Shown here one piece after another: positions 1-8,497 of a DNA stretch of 62,286 nucleotides. The DNA is from Candidatus Cybelea septentrionalis. GTDB lineage: Bacteria > Vulcanimicrobiota > Vulcanimicrobiia > Vulcanimicrobiales > Vulcanimicrobiaceae. A program made the translations under genes and the position numbers. The notes beneath the pieces are model-generated. The model did not search any database and was not told where the DNA came from. It saw only the letters and a program-made list of their open reading frames with translations. Numbering within the stretch: position 1 is the stretch's first letter; the number at the start of each line of letters is the position of its first letter. The stretch covers positions 103,107 through 165,392 of the forward strand of contig PMHJ01000007.1 in NCBI GenBank assembly GCA_003158175.1. Direction: 5' to 3'.

Positions 1-1950
1 GCCGGGTCGGCGGGTCTGAGCACCGCAACCGGCAACGCCGGAATCTCCGAACTTGCCAGCGCGGCCGCAACCTGGAAGCCGACCACGCGCGACACGTACA
101 GCGCGTCGTTTGCCCTCGGCGGCGCGGCGGCGACGCAAGGGCGCCTGCAGATCCTCAGCGATCCGGCGTCGCTTCGCTTCGATTGCAACGGTAAGGTCGC
201 GTTTGGCAGCGCGCCCGGCGAACAGCCCACGCGAAGCTCGTCGAACTCGGTGCGCGTAAGCTACACGCACGATCTGCACGGCGGCAACCTGTCGCTGACG
301 CTCTACCGCCAAGATCAGCAGGGCGTGCTGCTGCCGGTCAATGTGAACGGCGTCGTGCTCAACCAGCTCGGGGAGTTGCCGTTGGGCTACCTCCAGCAGG
401 TGCAGGAGATCTACAACTCGCCGGCCGGCTGCAACGCGCCGCTGCAAACGCCGTTTACCGCTCAGCAGCTCTACATGACGACGCCGATCTCCGGCGTGCA
501 GCGCGTCTACCAGGGCGCCGAGGTGACGGGATTCCTCACCCTCGGAAACCTGGTCGTCGAGCCGTACTACAACCTGACCGGCGCCGTCGCCAACTCGACC
601 AGTTATATCTTCACCAATGCCTATTCGATCACGATTCCGGGGCAGCAGCTTCCCAACGTACCGCTGCAGAAGGCCGGCCTCGTGCTGGATTACAAGGCGC
701 CGCATTCTATGTTCGAATGGCTGGCCGACGCGCAGCACGTGAGTGCGAACAATCCGAACGACTTGCCCGCGTACACGACCTACGATGCGGGCGTAACGGC
801 GCAGTTGACGCGCGGAACGCTGACCTTCGCGGCCACGAACATCAGCAATACCTACGCGGGCGTCTTTTCGAGCCCGGCAAACGCGGTGCCGTACACGACC
901 GAAGGGGGGTACGTGATACCGAACATCGCGCGGCCGTTGACGCCGCGCACCTACTCGATGACGTACTCGGTGAAGTTCGGACAGGGCACCGTGTCACAGA
1001 CCGCGACGGCGTTTCGCGCGCGCGGTCCGGGCGGCGGTGGCGGCGGCCTTCGACAGGCTCAGGGTGACAACGGACAGGGTCCGGGTGACAACGGGGGAGT
1101 CGGTCGACCCGGTGGTGGGGGTGGTGGTTTCCGTTCGCTCTTTTCGCCCCTGCCGCAGACCCCGCCGTCCGATCCGTTCGCGGTCGGCGCGAATCCGCAA
1201 ACGTGCAGTGCAGAGAACGTCGGGAAAGCGCGCCAACTATCCGTGGAACTCAAAGCCTATCAGGCGCAGATCGAAGCGGCCCGCACGGCAGCGGGGTATC
1301 CGGCGACGATGCCGGCGCCCGCGCTCGCGGATGCAACGGTGACCTATCATGGCCTCGGCACGACTTACGCGCTGGCCGTAACGCCCAAAGGCAGCGGGAT
1401 GCTGCGCGTCGTCGCGGGGTGCATGTCGCTGCATATCGCGCGCGCCGACGACGTCACGCAGCGCAAGCTGTACGCTGCATCGAACCCGATCTTCTTTGTG
1501 CCGCAACTGAGCTTCATGCCGGCGGTGGGCATGTACATCGTGGCGCGTCAACCGCAAACGGGGCAAGAGATGTTCCGCGTGTACAAACTACCGGCGACGC
1601 CGCCGAAGGATCCATTCGAACTGCGCGCCTCGACGTCGTGCACCGGCGCGGTGCGCAATCTGGCAACGCCGTCAATGGCCGAACTGGCGAAACACTTCGC
1701 AGCGAACGCGGCGACGCCGAGCTGGACGATCACCGCGCATCCGTCCAAAGGCGGCACGTGGTACGAGCTTGAGCCGGGCGATCCGACCGTGATTCCCGCG
1801 TTGATGCTCTGCGGGCGGATCGCAGCAACGACCGAGGCCGAGTTGGCCTCGCGCGGCTTCGCCGGGAAGCCCGTGCCGGAGCTAAATTATGCGGCGCCGC
1901 TCGGCCTGTATCTCATGCGGCCGGCGCCACGCCCGTCACCTTCGCCATGA
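1..1950 (+). CDS. TonB-dependent receptor, C-terminal part (5' end outside window) with a duplicated C-terminal domain
   Basis: The reading frame is open from base 1, so the N-terminal plug and most of the barrel lie upstream. The first ~330 visible residues (counting from base 1) alternate like outer-membrane beta strands and end in NISNTYAGVF and PRTYSMTYSVKFG, typical of the last strands of a TonB-dependent receptor, which imports chelates or other large solutes using TonB energy. Unusually the protein does not stop there. A Gly-rich linker follows, coded partly by a hairpin repeat (1048-1098), then two related ~120-residue domains, each opening with a DPF motif and a conserved Cys and ending in a hydrophobic GMYIV or GLYLM strand. 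I do not recognise that domain. Receptor identity is by pattern; substrate unknown. Confidence 0.72.
   Translation, partial: AGSAGLSTATGNAGISELASAAATWKPTTRDTYSASFALGGAAATQGRLQILSDPASLRFDCNGKVAFGSAPGEQPTRSSSNSVRVSYTHDLHGGNLSLTLYRQDQQGVLLPVNVNGVVLNQLGELPLGYLQQVQEIYNSPAGCNAPLQTPFTAQQLYMTTPISGVQRVYQGAEVTGFLTLGNLVVEPYYNLTGAVANSTSYIFTNAYSITIPGQQLPNVPLQKAGLVLDYKAPHSMFEWLADAQHVSANNPNDLPAYTTYDAGVTAQLTRGTLTFAATNISNTYAGVFSSPANAVPYTTEGGYVIPNIARPLTPRTYSMTYSVKFGQGTVSQTATAFRARGPGGGGGGLRQAQGDNGQGPGDNGGVGRPGGGGGGFRSLFSPLPQTPPSDPFAVGANPQTCSAENVGKARQLSVELKAYQAQIEAARTAAGYPATMPAPALADATVTYHGLGTTYALAVTPKGSGMLRVVAGCMSLHIARADDVTQRKLYAASNPIFFVPQLSFMPAVGMYIVARQPQTGQEMFRVYKLPATPPKDPFELRASTSCTGAVRNLATPSMAELAKHFAANAATPSWTITAHPSKGGTWYELEPGDPTVIPALMLCGRIAATTEAELASRGFAGKPVPELNYAAPLGLYLMRPAPRPSPSP
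1048..1098 (+). repeat. Hairpin repeat copy inside coding sequence
   Basis: The element CTTCGACAGGCTCAGGGTGACA begins at 1048 and is followed by a second, decayed 3' half (CAGGGTCCGGGTGACAAC) with a period of about 21 bases. It is read in frame as a Gly/Gln/Asn/Asp-rich linker between the barrel and the C-terminal domains of the receptor gene. Confidence 0.8.
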
Positions 1951-1973
1951 CGCGCTGGGACGTTTTGATTCGT

Positions 1974-2642
1974 TTACGGCGAAAGTGGGTGCTCGAGGGC
2001 ATTTCTAACGTCCCGTTCAGAGACGTTAAACGTTACATACCGTTGTCCACCGTTCCCAATCTTTCCGATCTGGAACTCCAACCGGTTGGATCCGTCGGGC
2101 GTGCTAATTCTTAGGCGTACGGTCCCGGGCGATAGTCCTACCGCGTAATAAGAATCACCTTGAACTCTTGCGGGGTGCACGACTAGCGTTTTCGGTCCTA
2201 GTCCACCCTGCTCTTGGGGCCAATAGACGATGCTCGCCGTGTAGCCAGCGAACGGCGCTGTGCCGGCGATCATCATTGTCGCGTTCATTAGAGTAATGCC
2301 GTTAGAACCTACGAACAGGACATCTTGATCCCGGTTATTCAGAACTGGTAATAATAGGGAACTTTGGCATTCCTTACCTAAGACTAGACCAGCGTTGTAG
2401 AATCCCGGAGAGAGAAGCACCTCTCCCTCAAAACCCAGCGATGTCGGTCTAATGCTGTAACGAACCTGCGTTTCCTCACGCCCCTCCCCAAGGTTGACTA
2501 CGCCGACCCTTGGCCTGTCCGCTGGATTATGGGCGCCGGGGCAGTTTAAAGCCGTGAAGTGTACGCGACTTACGCTATCGACCGGAAGACGCGCTTGCCC
2601 CTGCAAGCTTATAAGTAGCACAAGAACGGTTAGCCATCTCAT
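1974..2642 (-). CDS. Secreted hypothetical protein
   Basis: I do not recognise a family. The chosen ATG at 2642 is preceded by AGGAG about 11 bases upstream and starts directly with a Sec-type signal peptide (MRWLTVLVLLISLQG), so the longer frame to 2690 is unlikely. The mature ~205 residues look like a beta-rich exported domain with two Cys (LNCPG and KECQSS) that could form a disulfide. It converges with the receptor gene (stop to stop 24 bases). By eye its base composition is less GC-rich than its neighbours, which may mean recent acquisition. Confidence 0.6.
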   Translation of the reverse strand: MRWLTVLVLLISLQGQARLPVDSVSRVHFTALNCPGAHNPADRPRVGVVNLGEGREETQVRYSIRPTSLGFEGEVLLSPGFYNAGLVLGKECQSSLLLPVLNNRDQDVLFVGSNGITLMNATMMIAGTAPFAGYTASIVYWPQEQGGLGPKTLVVHPARVQGDSYYAVGLSPGTVRLRISTPDGSNRLEFQIGKIGNGGQRYVTFNVSERDVRNALEHPLSP

Positions 2643-2798
2643 GTTCTTCTCAACTCCTATGGCCGTAGCGCATCTGACGGTGGAACGCACCCCTCTGTTT
2701 TGGGGCCGTTAATTTGCATAGGCGTTTCTCGCTTTCTAGCAGACCAACAGAAGGAGAGTGCGAGAGGCCGATCTGTGATTTCAACCTACGCCGTCGCC

Positions 2799-3317
2799 CT
2801 AAACTTCGGGGGAGCGGCCTTGTCTGCGCGCCTGCTCGACCATTTCGCGCATGCGCGGATGCTCGCCGGGGATCGTCGTTACCCACGATTCAAAGCGCGG
2901 CACCGGACGATTCGCGCGGAAGAGAAAGTACCAGACGTTCATATCGCCCATAAACTTGAAGCGCTTCTTGAAGTCTCTGGCCAGCGCTTCATAGGAGTGA
3001 AACGAGGCGAGGTAGTTGGCAAAGCCGGCGTAATCGCGATCGGTTTGCAGCAGTGCGCCGGCGTTGGCGATCGTCGCGTGGACCTTGCGCGGCGTGCGCA
3101 GGATGCCCGGTGTCGCGAGGACGCGCTCGACGTCGACCGAGTCGAATGCCGCGATGCGGTCTGGATCGAAGGTCGCGAAGGCCTCGCGATACGCCTCCCA
3201 GGGCTCCGCGATCTGTTTCCAGCGCACGCCCGCTTGAAAAACCGCGCGCGTCATCAGCTCCAGGTAGTCGGCCAGCGAGGCGGGTTCGATCACGTCGGGA
3301 ATCGTTGCAGCCACGGC
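2799..3317 (-). CDS. DNA-3-methyladenine glycosylase I-like protein (Tag family)
   Basis: The run MTRAVFQAGVRWKQI followed by W-x-x-Y-R-x-A-F, FDPDRIAAFD and a helix-hairpin-like GILRTPRKVHATIANA matches the core of the Tag family, which removes 3-methyladenine from alkylated DNA in base excision repair. The protein is near the usual ~190 residues. A GTG at 3317 (VAATIPDV) is my start guess; the frame is open to 3389 and no strong ribosome site decides it. The C-terminal half (KKRFKFMGDMNVWYFLF) lacks obvious Tag zinc ligands, so it belongs to a divergent subgroup whose activity is not certain. Confidence 0.65.
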   Translation of the reverse strand, partial: AVAATIPDVIEPASLADYLELMTRAVFQAGVRWKQIAEPWEAYREAFATFDPDRIAAFDSVDVERVLATPGILRTPRKVHATIANAGALLQTDRDYAGFANYLASFHSYEALARDFKKRFKFMGDMNVWYFLFRANRPVPRFESWVTTIPGEHPRMREMVEQARRQGRSPEV

Positions 3318-3453
3318 TGCGCGGCGGGTACGGCGGGGCGGCGAAATGGACCTCCCGGGGAGCAGGGACCGGCCGCGCAGAGGTCGCAAGAGCGGGCACG
3401 ATACTACCCTCTCTCAGCCGGGCGCCGGTAGAGTTTAAGGAGCTTTGCGTTCC

Positions 3454-3771
3454 GTGTACGTAGATGAAGAACTAACTTGTGTGGACTGCGGACGTCCGTT
3501 CGTCTTCAGTTCCGGCGAACAAGCCTTTTACCAGCAAAAGGGCTTTCAGAACAAGCCCAATCGTTGCCCCGATTGCCGTCAGGCGCGCAAGCAGATGCGC
3601 GGCAGCGGCGGCGGTGGCGGAAACGGCGGCGAGCGCTCGGGCCGTCCGCGCGAGATGTTCACGGCAACGTGCAGTCAGTGCGGCGGCGTCGCCGAGGTTC
3701 CGTTCAGTCCGCGTGGCGATAAGCCGGTCTATTGCCGGGACTGCTTCGCCTCGCGCCCATCCTATCGCTAA
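3454..3771 (+). CDS. Small zinc-ribbon protein (CxxC-x17-CxxC type)
   Basis: Two zinc ribbons are visible. An N-terminal LTCVDCGRPFVFSSGEQAFY..RCPDCR resembles the zf-trcl type, and after a Gly-rich linker comes CSQCGG...VYCRDCF of the CxxC-x17-CxxC type. Such small proteins are common in bacteria; their role (nucleic-acid or protein binding) is not established. AAGGAG at 3437-3442 sits 11 bases before GTG 3454; a TTG at 3445 is also in frame but is only 2 bases from it. The GTG start gives the family-typical N terminus (YVDEELTCVDCG). Confidence 0.8.
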   Translation: MYVDEELTCVDCGRPFVFSSGEQAFYQQKGFQNKPNRCPDCRQARKQMRGSGGGGGNGGERSGRPREMFTATCSQCGGVAEVPFSPRGDKPVYCRDCFASRPSYR

Positions 3772-3790
3772 CGTTTAGTTCGGCCGGACG

Positions 3791-3817
3791 TAACGGTGCG
3801 TTCATAACGCACCGTTA
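3791..3817. promoter_or_regulatory. Perfect 12-bp inverted repeat over a putative promoter
   Basis: TAACGGTGCGTT and its exact reverse complement are separated by CAT. The right arm touches TATGCT (3816-3821), a -10-like hexamer lying 6 bases before the ATG at 3828, so the dyad sits between -35 and -10 of a possible leaderless promoter and could be a repressor operator. It could also be a stem that ends the upstream transcript, but no T-run follows. Confidence 0.5.
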
Positions 3818-3827
3818 TGCTGCCGCT

Positions 3828-4088
3828 ATGCAGATCACGTGGAAACCGGTCGCCCATGGGGGCGATGCGTCGCGCGCCAAACTTCCCGACAGCGCCTTCG
3901 CCTTTCCGCAAGAGCGTAAAGAACCGCTGACCGATCCCGGCCACGTTCGCAGCGCAATCGCCCGCTTCGACTCAGTCGGCGGCGTAAGTAGTTCCGAGCG
4001 CGCGCAGGCGTTCGAGAACATCAAGGCAGCGGCCGAATATTACGGGATAGCGCTCAACGCGTCGAGCTGGCACGATTTGGTCGGCTAG
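3828..4088 (+). CDS. Small conserved protein, DUF6582-like
   Basis: An 86-residue soluble protein. LPDSAFAFPQERKEPLTDPGHVRSA and ARFDSVGGVSSSERAQAFENIKAAA match the small DUF6582-type family often found in bacteria and phages; its function is unknown to me. The ATG at 3828 is favoured over an in-frame start further upstream because the family motif starts soon after it. No ribosome site is visible; TATGCT ends exactly 6 bases upstream, which suggests translation of a leaderless mRNA. The next gene starts 203 bases downstream. Confidence 0.6.
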   Translation: MQITWKPVAHGGDASRAKLPDSAFAFPQERKEPLTDPGHVRSAIARFDSVGGVSSSERAQAFENIKAAAEYYGIALNASSWHDLVG

Positions 4089-4291
4089 AGAAGATCGGCG
4101 AAAGCTTCGGAGATGTCGAAGCGAAGCCACGTGCGGCATCGTGGCGGAAGGCAACGGCTTCGTGGAAATTTTGTACCATCTGGCGTGATGCTATCGATTG
4201 CGTGCCCGCTCTCTCACCGCCGGGGGAACGCTAGGCCGCTGTAGAATCGTCCTAGCCCTAGCCGACCCGTAGAGGGCGAAGGGAGCAGGGC

Positions 4292-5650
4292 ATGTCTTTG
4301 TTGCATCCGGCGCGTTATGCATTTGGCCTAGTCGCGGCCGCAGCGATTCTTACAGGTTGCGGCGGATCGCAGTCGTCCGCGGGGGCGGCGTTGCCGCAAA
4401 ACGCGTCGGGGCTCGCGCCAGCGACCTTAAAGCTCCGCACAACTACAAGGGCGGCGGCAGGTTCGACGCAAGGCATCTACAGTTTCTTAGGCAGTCCCGA
4501 CGGGCAGGAGCCGCTCTCCGCCGTCGTCGAGAGCAGGATGAACCACCATTACCCGCGGGTTATCGGTGCGACGCTGCTGGGCGGAAATTCGAACAATGAT
4601 GGCACGGTGTTCGGCTTAACTCCGGGCAAGAACGGTGCGTTAAAAGAGAGCATACTCTACACGTTCAAAGGCTATCCCACCGACGGGTCTGAGCCGACGG
4701 GCATCATCAGAGAGATTGACCGTGCCAGCCCGATATTCTACGTCACGGCTAATGGCGGCGGCGTAAACAACGAAGGCGCCGTAGTCCTGACGGAGCCCGG
4801 TCAGGACCCGAACCACGATTGGGACTCGACCCTCCTCTACAGCTTCGCCGGCACGCCGGACGGTGCCAATCCTTTCGGACCGGTCATCGAAGACAAATCG
4901 GGGAACTTGTACGGTACGACGAGTGGTGGTGGCACGGACGGCGCGGGTGCGGTCTATCGGATGGCACGGAAGGGATCGAGCTACAGCGAAACCGTGTTGT
5001 ACAGCTTCAAGAGCGGAAAAGACGGCGATCAGCCGTACGCGGGACTGATCATCGACAAGAAGGGTGCGCTCTACGGAACCACCGTGGAAGGCGGCTCAGT
5101 CGGTTACGGAAGCGTCTTCAAGCTAGCGCAATCGAGTAGCGGCTATACCAAGAGCATCCTCTATTCATTCCAGGGAGTTCCGGACGGGTCGCAGCCGTAC
5201 TCCGGTGTATGCGCCGATCCGCATGGGGATCTCTACGGCACGACGCAAGAAGGCGGCACGCAAAATCTTGGAACGGTGTACAAGCTCACGCCCAGCGGCA
5301 GTAACTACAAGGAAAGCGTGCTCTGGAGTTTCGGCAGCGTTGCGGGAGACGGAGCAACTCCGTATGGCGGCGTTATCGTCACTAAGAAGGGCGTGATCTA
5401 TGGGACAACCTACGATGGAGGCAGCGGAGGCTCGAGCGGTCTCGGCACGTTTTTCACCTTGACGCCCTCGGGCAGTGGGTATAAAGAGAGCGTCTCCAGC
5501 TTCACCGGCGCCAACGGTGCGAATCCATACGCGGGACCGTTGCTCGCTAGCGACGGCATCGTTTTCGTCACCACTGCGGCTGGCGGCACGCAAAACAAGG
5601 GAACCGCCGGCCGTGCGGGCTCCTCACCCTCGGTCAGCGAGTGTTTTTAA
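4292..5650 (+). CDS. Lipoprotein with seven Gloeo/Verruco-type (LYSF..DG..LYGTT) repeats
   Basis: A lipoprotein signal (LTGCGG, lipid Cys at ~23) is followed by seven ~55-residue repeats of the form ILYSF-x-DG-x-P-x-LYGTT-x-GG-x-G-x-V, the repeat modelled as TIGR03803 and predicted to form a beta-propeller or related all-beta fold at the cell surface. The function of this family is not known. The first two repeats are divergent, the middle ones canonical. The last repeat stops early: after GGTQNKGT the expected V-x-x-L strand is replaced by an unrelated Arg/Ser tail, possibly from a late frameshift. GGAG lies about 6 bases before the ATG. Confidence 0.8.
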   Translation: MSLLHPARYAFGLVAAAAILTGCGGSQSSAGAALPQNASGLAPATLKLRTTTRAAAGSTQGIYSFLGSPDGQEPLSAVVESRMNHHYPRVIGATLLGGNSNNDGTVFGLTPGKNGALKESILYTFKGYPTDGSEPTGIIREIDRASPIFYVTANGGGVNNEGAVVLTEPGQDPNHDWDSTLLYSFAGTPDGANPFGPVIEDKSGNLYGTTSGGGTDGAGAVYRMARKGSSYSETVLYSFKSGKDGDQPYAGLIIDKKGALYGTTVEGGSVGYGSVFKLAQSSSGYTKSILYSFQGVPDGSQPYSGVCADPHGDLYGTTQEGGTQNLGTVYKLTPSGSNYKESVLWSFGSVAGDGATPYGGVIVTKKGVIYGTTYDGGSGGSSGLGTFFTLTPSGSGYKESVSSFTGANGANPYAGPLLASDGIVFVTTAAGGTQNKGTAGRAGSSPSVSECF

Positions 5651-5689
5651 TCCAGGCTCGCAGGCAGTCTCAGTGACCCTTACACAAAG

Positions 5690-5707
5690 CCGCTGTAGAA
5701 TGGCGTT
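5690..5707 (+). promoter_or_regulatory. Putative leaderless promoter (-10 TAGAAT)
   Basis: TAGAAT at 5696-5701 lies 6 bases before the ATG at 5708, the spacing of leaderless genes; no Shine-Dalgarno is present. The surrounding 12-mer CCGCTGTAGAAT also occurs at 4236-4247 upstream of the previous gene. Confidence 0.45.
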
Positions 5708-6256
5708 ATGAACAAAAGCTTCTTCGCACTCGCGCTCGCGCTTAGCCTAATCCCGGCCGTGGCGCTTGCCCAGGACACCAACTCCTCGCAGCCGCCCACG
5801 GACGCCCAACGGCAGGCGATGCATCAAATGTTGCAGCAGTTCGAGCAGTCCGAACAGCAGCTCCACGACCAACTGCGCTCGCAGGTTCTCTCAGGACTGA
5901 CACCGGCCCATCGGCGCGCGATCGCGACGGAGATCGGCAACCTCGTTATCTCGCCGAATCCCGACATCGATGCCGCGGCAAAACAGATCGACGCGATCCT
6001 TTCGCCGGGCGAGCGGGGGCGGATCCTCCAGGCGCACGCGGCGTACGCATCGCAGGCTCGCCAGCTGCACGAGCAGATGAAGTCGCAGCTAGAGAGCCAG
6101 ATGCCTAACTGGCATCCGCCGAGCCACGACCATATGATGACGGCGGCGATGCAGACGGAGATGCGCGATCCAGGATGGATTCTGCTGCGCGCGCTTCCGC
6201 CGCACGAGCATGGCGCCATGGGCATGGGCGATCACGGCGCGATGGGGCCACACTAG
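5708..6256 (+). CDS. Exported His/Met-rich protein of unknown function
   Basis: A clean Sec signal peptide (cleavage after VALAQ) precedes a ~160-residue helical, Gln-rich region with LTPAHRRAIATEIGN and ILSPGERGRILQ, a layout recalling small periplasmic LTxxQ/Spy-like or metal-sensing proteins. The C terminus is rich in His and Met (PPHEHGAMGMGDHGAMGPH, plus SHDHMM), suggesting copper or nickel binding. This is inference from composition; no family is recognised. It appears to be monocistronic, with a leaderless-type promoter. Confidence 0.68.
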   Translation: MNKSFFALALALSLIPAVALAQDTNSSQPPTDAQRQAMHQMLQQFEQSEQQLHDQLRSQVLSGLTPAHRRAIATEIGNLVISPNPDIDAAAKQIDAILSPGERGRILQAHAAYASQARQLHEQMKSQLESQMPNWHPPSHDHMMTAAMQTEMRDPGWILLRALPPHEHGAMGMGDHGAMGPH

Positions 6257-6288
6257 CCGGCGAACTCGGCTTTAGCGGACGATCACGT

Positions 6289-7281
6289 TCACGGGTTGTA
6301 CGGATTCTGGTTGTAGACCGGGTGGCGTGAGCCATCCACGGTGATCGTATACCAGGGCTCCGGTGATTCTTTAGCGAGCAAATCGAAACGCTCACCGTTG
6401 CGGGCGATGTGAGCGATCTCTACCGTATAATGTAACGGCTGACCGGGAATGAGCCGCGGCGGCGTGTCCGTGCGAATGAGATAGACCCCGCGACCGTCCT
6501 TTCCATTGAGCAGCGTCGCCGTTCCATCGGGGTCGACGACGACTGCGCTGCCTTCGTCGATTCCGAGTGCGTAGAGTTGGCCTGCATTTGGCAGCAGCCG
6601 ATCGTGGAAGATGCGCGCGAGAAACGCGATCGTCCGTCCCAAGCGGTCGCGCGCGACCAAATGCGTATCGGTGATCGTGTCCTGCAATGCGGGCCACGCG
6701 AAGAGTCCGGTCGTGAAGCTGATTCGCGGCTCGAGCGGATCTTTCGTGGCATCCGCGGTCGTCGTTTCGAGGTTCATCGCATCGGCCGCGACAGAGTCGT
6801 ACACGACGGCGCCCTGGATTGCCAAGCCGGCGCTGCCGCCGCCGACGACGCCGCCGCGCGCGTAGACGCGCTTGACGGCTGCGATCAGTTCCGTCCCTTT
6901 CCAGCGAACGTAGTTGGCTTGATCGCCGCCGGCGAAAAAAACCGCATCGGCGCCGTCGACAATCGTCGCTACCTTGTTCATTTCGACCGTTGGGGCACAG
7001 GGCGGAACGAGGACCGTCTGCACCGATGCGAACTTTCCGGCATCGTAAAAGTGGCGATCGTCGATGTTCGTATACGACGCGCGCAGGATCACGACGTTGC
7101 CGCCGCGCTGCACCGTTTCGCCGAGCAGTCGCTCGTGCAACCACGTTAATGTGTTATCGGGGGAACTTGAGGCGCCGGCGCCGTCGAGCAAGAGACCAGG
7201 TCCGTGCAGATGCGGCGTCGGCACGTACGTTCCGTAGCGAGAGAAGACGGTAATGGAGCACATGGCGAGAGCGAGCAACAT
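6289..7281 (-). CDS. Cyanophycinase-like serine peptidase (S51 family), exported
   Basis: The protein has the S51 layout: FAGGDQ (~117-122), then the nucleophile elbow GGGSAGLAIQG with Ser ~150, and a downstream F-A-W-P and D-T-H-L-V-x-R-D-R-LGR segment, matching cyanophycinases that split beta-Asp-Arg dipeptides from cyanophycin or related isoaspartyl peptidases. An N-terminal hydrophobic segment (MLLALAMCSITVF) points to export, so the substrate is probably external. The start at 7281 avoids overlap with the divergent gene; the frame runs on upstream only through a hairpin repeat. A second ATG lies at 7263. No cyanophycin synthetase is in the window. Confidence 0.78.
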   Translation of the reverse strand: MLLALAMCSITVFSRYGTYVPTPHLHGPGLLLDGAGASSSPDNTLTWLHERLLGETVQRGGNVVILRASYTNIDDRHFYDAGKFASVQTVLVPPCAPTVEMNKVATIVDGADAVFFAGGDQANYVRWKGTELIAAVKRVYARGGVVGGGSAGLAIQGAVVYDSVAADAMNLETTTADATKDPLEPRISFTTGLFAWPALQDTITDTHLVARDRLGRTIAFLARIFHDRLLPNAGQLYALGIDEGSAVVVDPDGTATLLNGKDGRGVYLIRTDTPPRLIPGQPLHYTVEIAHIARNGERFDLLAKESPEPWYTITVDGSRHPVYNQNPYNP

Positions 7282-7326
7282 GGCTAGCCTGCTTCGTGCT
7301 ACAATGCCCGTGGCACTGCCGTGTCG

Positions 7327-7350
7327 CCCTTCGACAGGCTCAGGGTGACA
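7327..7350 (+). repeat. Hairpin repeat copy
   Basis: CCCTTCGACAGGCTCAGGGTGACA, stem CCCT/AGGG, lies in the divergent intergenic region between the cyanophycinase-like gene and the gene at 7370, and 20 bases before the ATG of the latter. Confidence 0.85.
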
Positions 7351-7369
7351 GAGTTGAGGAGGTCTTGTT

Positions 7370-8344
7370 ATGCGGGGTTTGTTGACATCGCTGCTCGCGG
7401 TTTCGATGCTTTGTTCGTGTGCCGGCGGCAGCGTGCCGTCGTTGCTCAATACGCAGGCGGCAAACGAAGCTAGCCGAGTACGACCCGCTGGCGTACCGAT
7501 CGTGGGCGGCTGCCAGATCTTCCCCGCGAACAACTGGTGGAACACCGACATTTCACAGTATCCGCTCGACAAGCTATCCAGCAAATACATTGCGGCGCTT
7601 CCGGGGAATCTGCATCCCGATTTCGGGCACAATCCCGATTACGGAATTCCGTTTAACATCGTGCCGAGTACGCAGAAGAAGGTGCGCGTGACGTTTGGCT
7701 ACGCGTCGCAGAGCAACAAGGGCCCGTATCCGATTCCGCCAAACGCGGAGATCGAGGGCGGCAAGCATGCCACCGGCGACCGCCACGTGCTCGTGCTCCA
7801 GCAGGGAGTCTGCAAGCTCTACGAAATGTGGCGCGCATTTCCCATCCACAGCGGAAAAAGTTGGAAGGCCGGATCGGGCGCACTCTTCCATCTGAACTCA
7901 AACAAACTGCGTCCCAACGGCTGGACCTCAGCCGATGCGGCCGGACTGCCGATCATGCCGGCGCTCGTCAAGTGTGACGAGGTAAACAAAGACAAGGTCA
8001 TCAGCCACGCGCTGCGCGTGACGTTTAACGAAACGCAGATGGGCTACATTCATCCCGCCACGCACTATGCCAGCGACAGCAAGGATCCGAGCCTGCCGCC
8101 GATGGGGCTTCGCTTACGCATGAAGGCCTCGTACGACATCTCGAACCTCACCGGTCAGTCGCTCGTGGTTGCGGTAGCGATGAAGAAGTATGGCATGTTC
8201 GTTGCGGACAACGGCTCGAATTGGTATTTCCAGGGCCAGGGCGGCAAGCAGGCGTCGTGTTGGAATAACAACGATCTCGATCAGCTCAAGAACATTCCGG
8301 GCAGTGCGTTTGAAGTGGTGAAGACCGGAAGGATTCGTAGCTAA
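7370..8344 (+). CDS. Secreted lipoprotein of unknown function
   Basis: AGGAGG 8 bases upstream sets the ATG. A lipobox-like SMLCSCAGG gives a lipid Cys near residue 17. The mature protein contains a distinctive CQIFPANNWWNTDIS segment, a conserved HPDFG-x-NPDYGIPFN and HYASDSKDPSLPPMGLRLRMKASYDIS. I have seen such sequences as conserved hypothetical secreted proteins in environmental bacteria, but I know no assigned activity. The many invariant-looking Asp, His and Trp residues suggest an enzyme. A -10-like TACAAT at 7300-7305 may serve it. Confidence 0.7.
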   Translation: MRGLLTSLLAVSMLCSCAGGSVPSLLNTQAANEASRVRPAGVPIVGGCQIFPANNWWNTDISQYPLDKLSSKYIAALPGNLHPDFGHNPDYGIPFNIVPSTQKKVRVTFGYASQSNKGPYPIPPNAEIEGGKHATGDRHVLVLQQGVCKLYEMWRAFPIHSGKSWKAGSGALFHLNSNKLRPNGWTSADAAGLPIMPALVKCDEVNKDKVISHALRVTFNETQMGYIHPATHYASDSKDPSLPPMGLRLRMKASYDISNLTGQSLVVAVAMKKYGMFVADNGSNWYFQGQGGKQASCWNNNDLDQLKNIPGSAFEVVKTGRIRS

Positions 8345-8497
8345 CGCCTCGTTACGGCGCTTGCAAGCAACGGGTAGGCCGCATACCGCTTTAAGAAAAC
8401 CGTTCGAACGATAGTTAACCTGACGAAGGATGGCGAGCCTATATTTGGTAAGCTATGAACCTACTTCAGATTGATTCGCGCTTCGCTCGAGGGGTGT

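Noticed and set aside
5165..5593. 142-codon minus-strand frame in the repeat lipoprotein gene
   Set aside because: Repeated DNA of the LYGTT gene keeps antisense frames open; no motif or start context.
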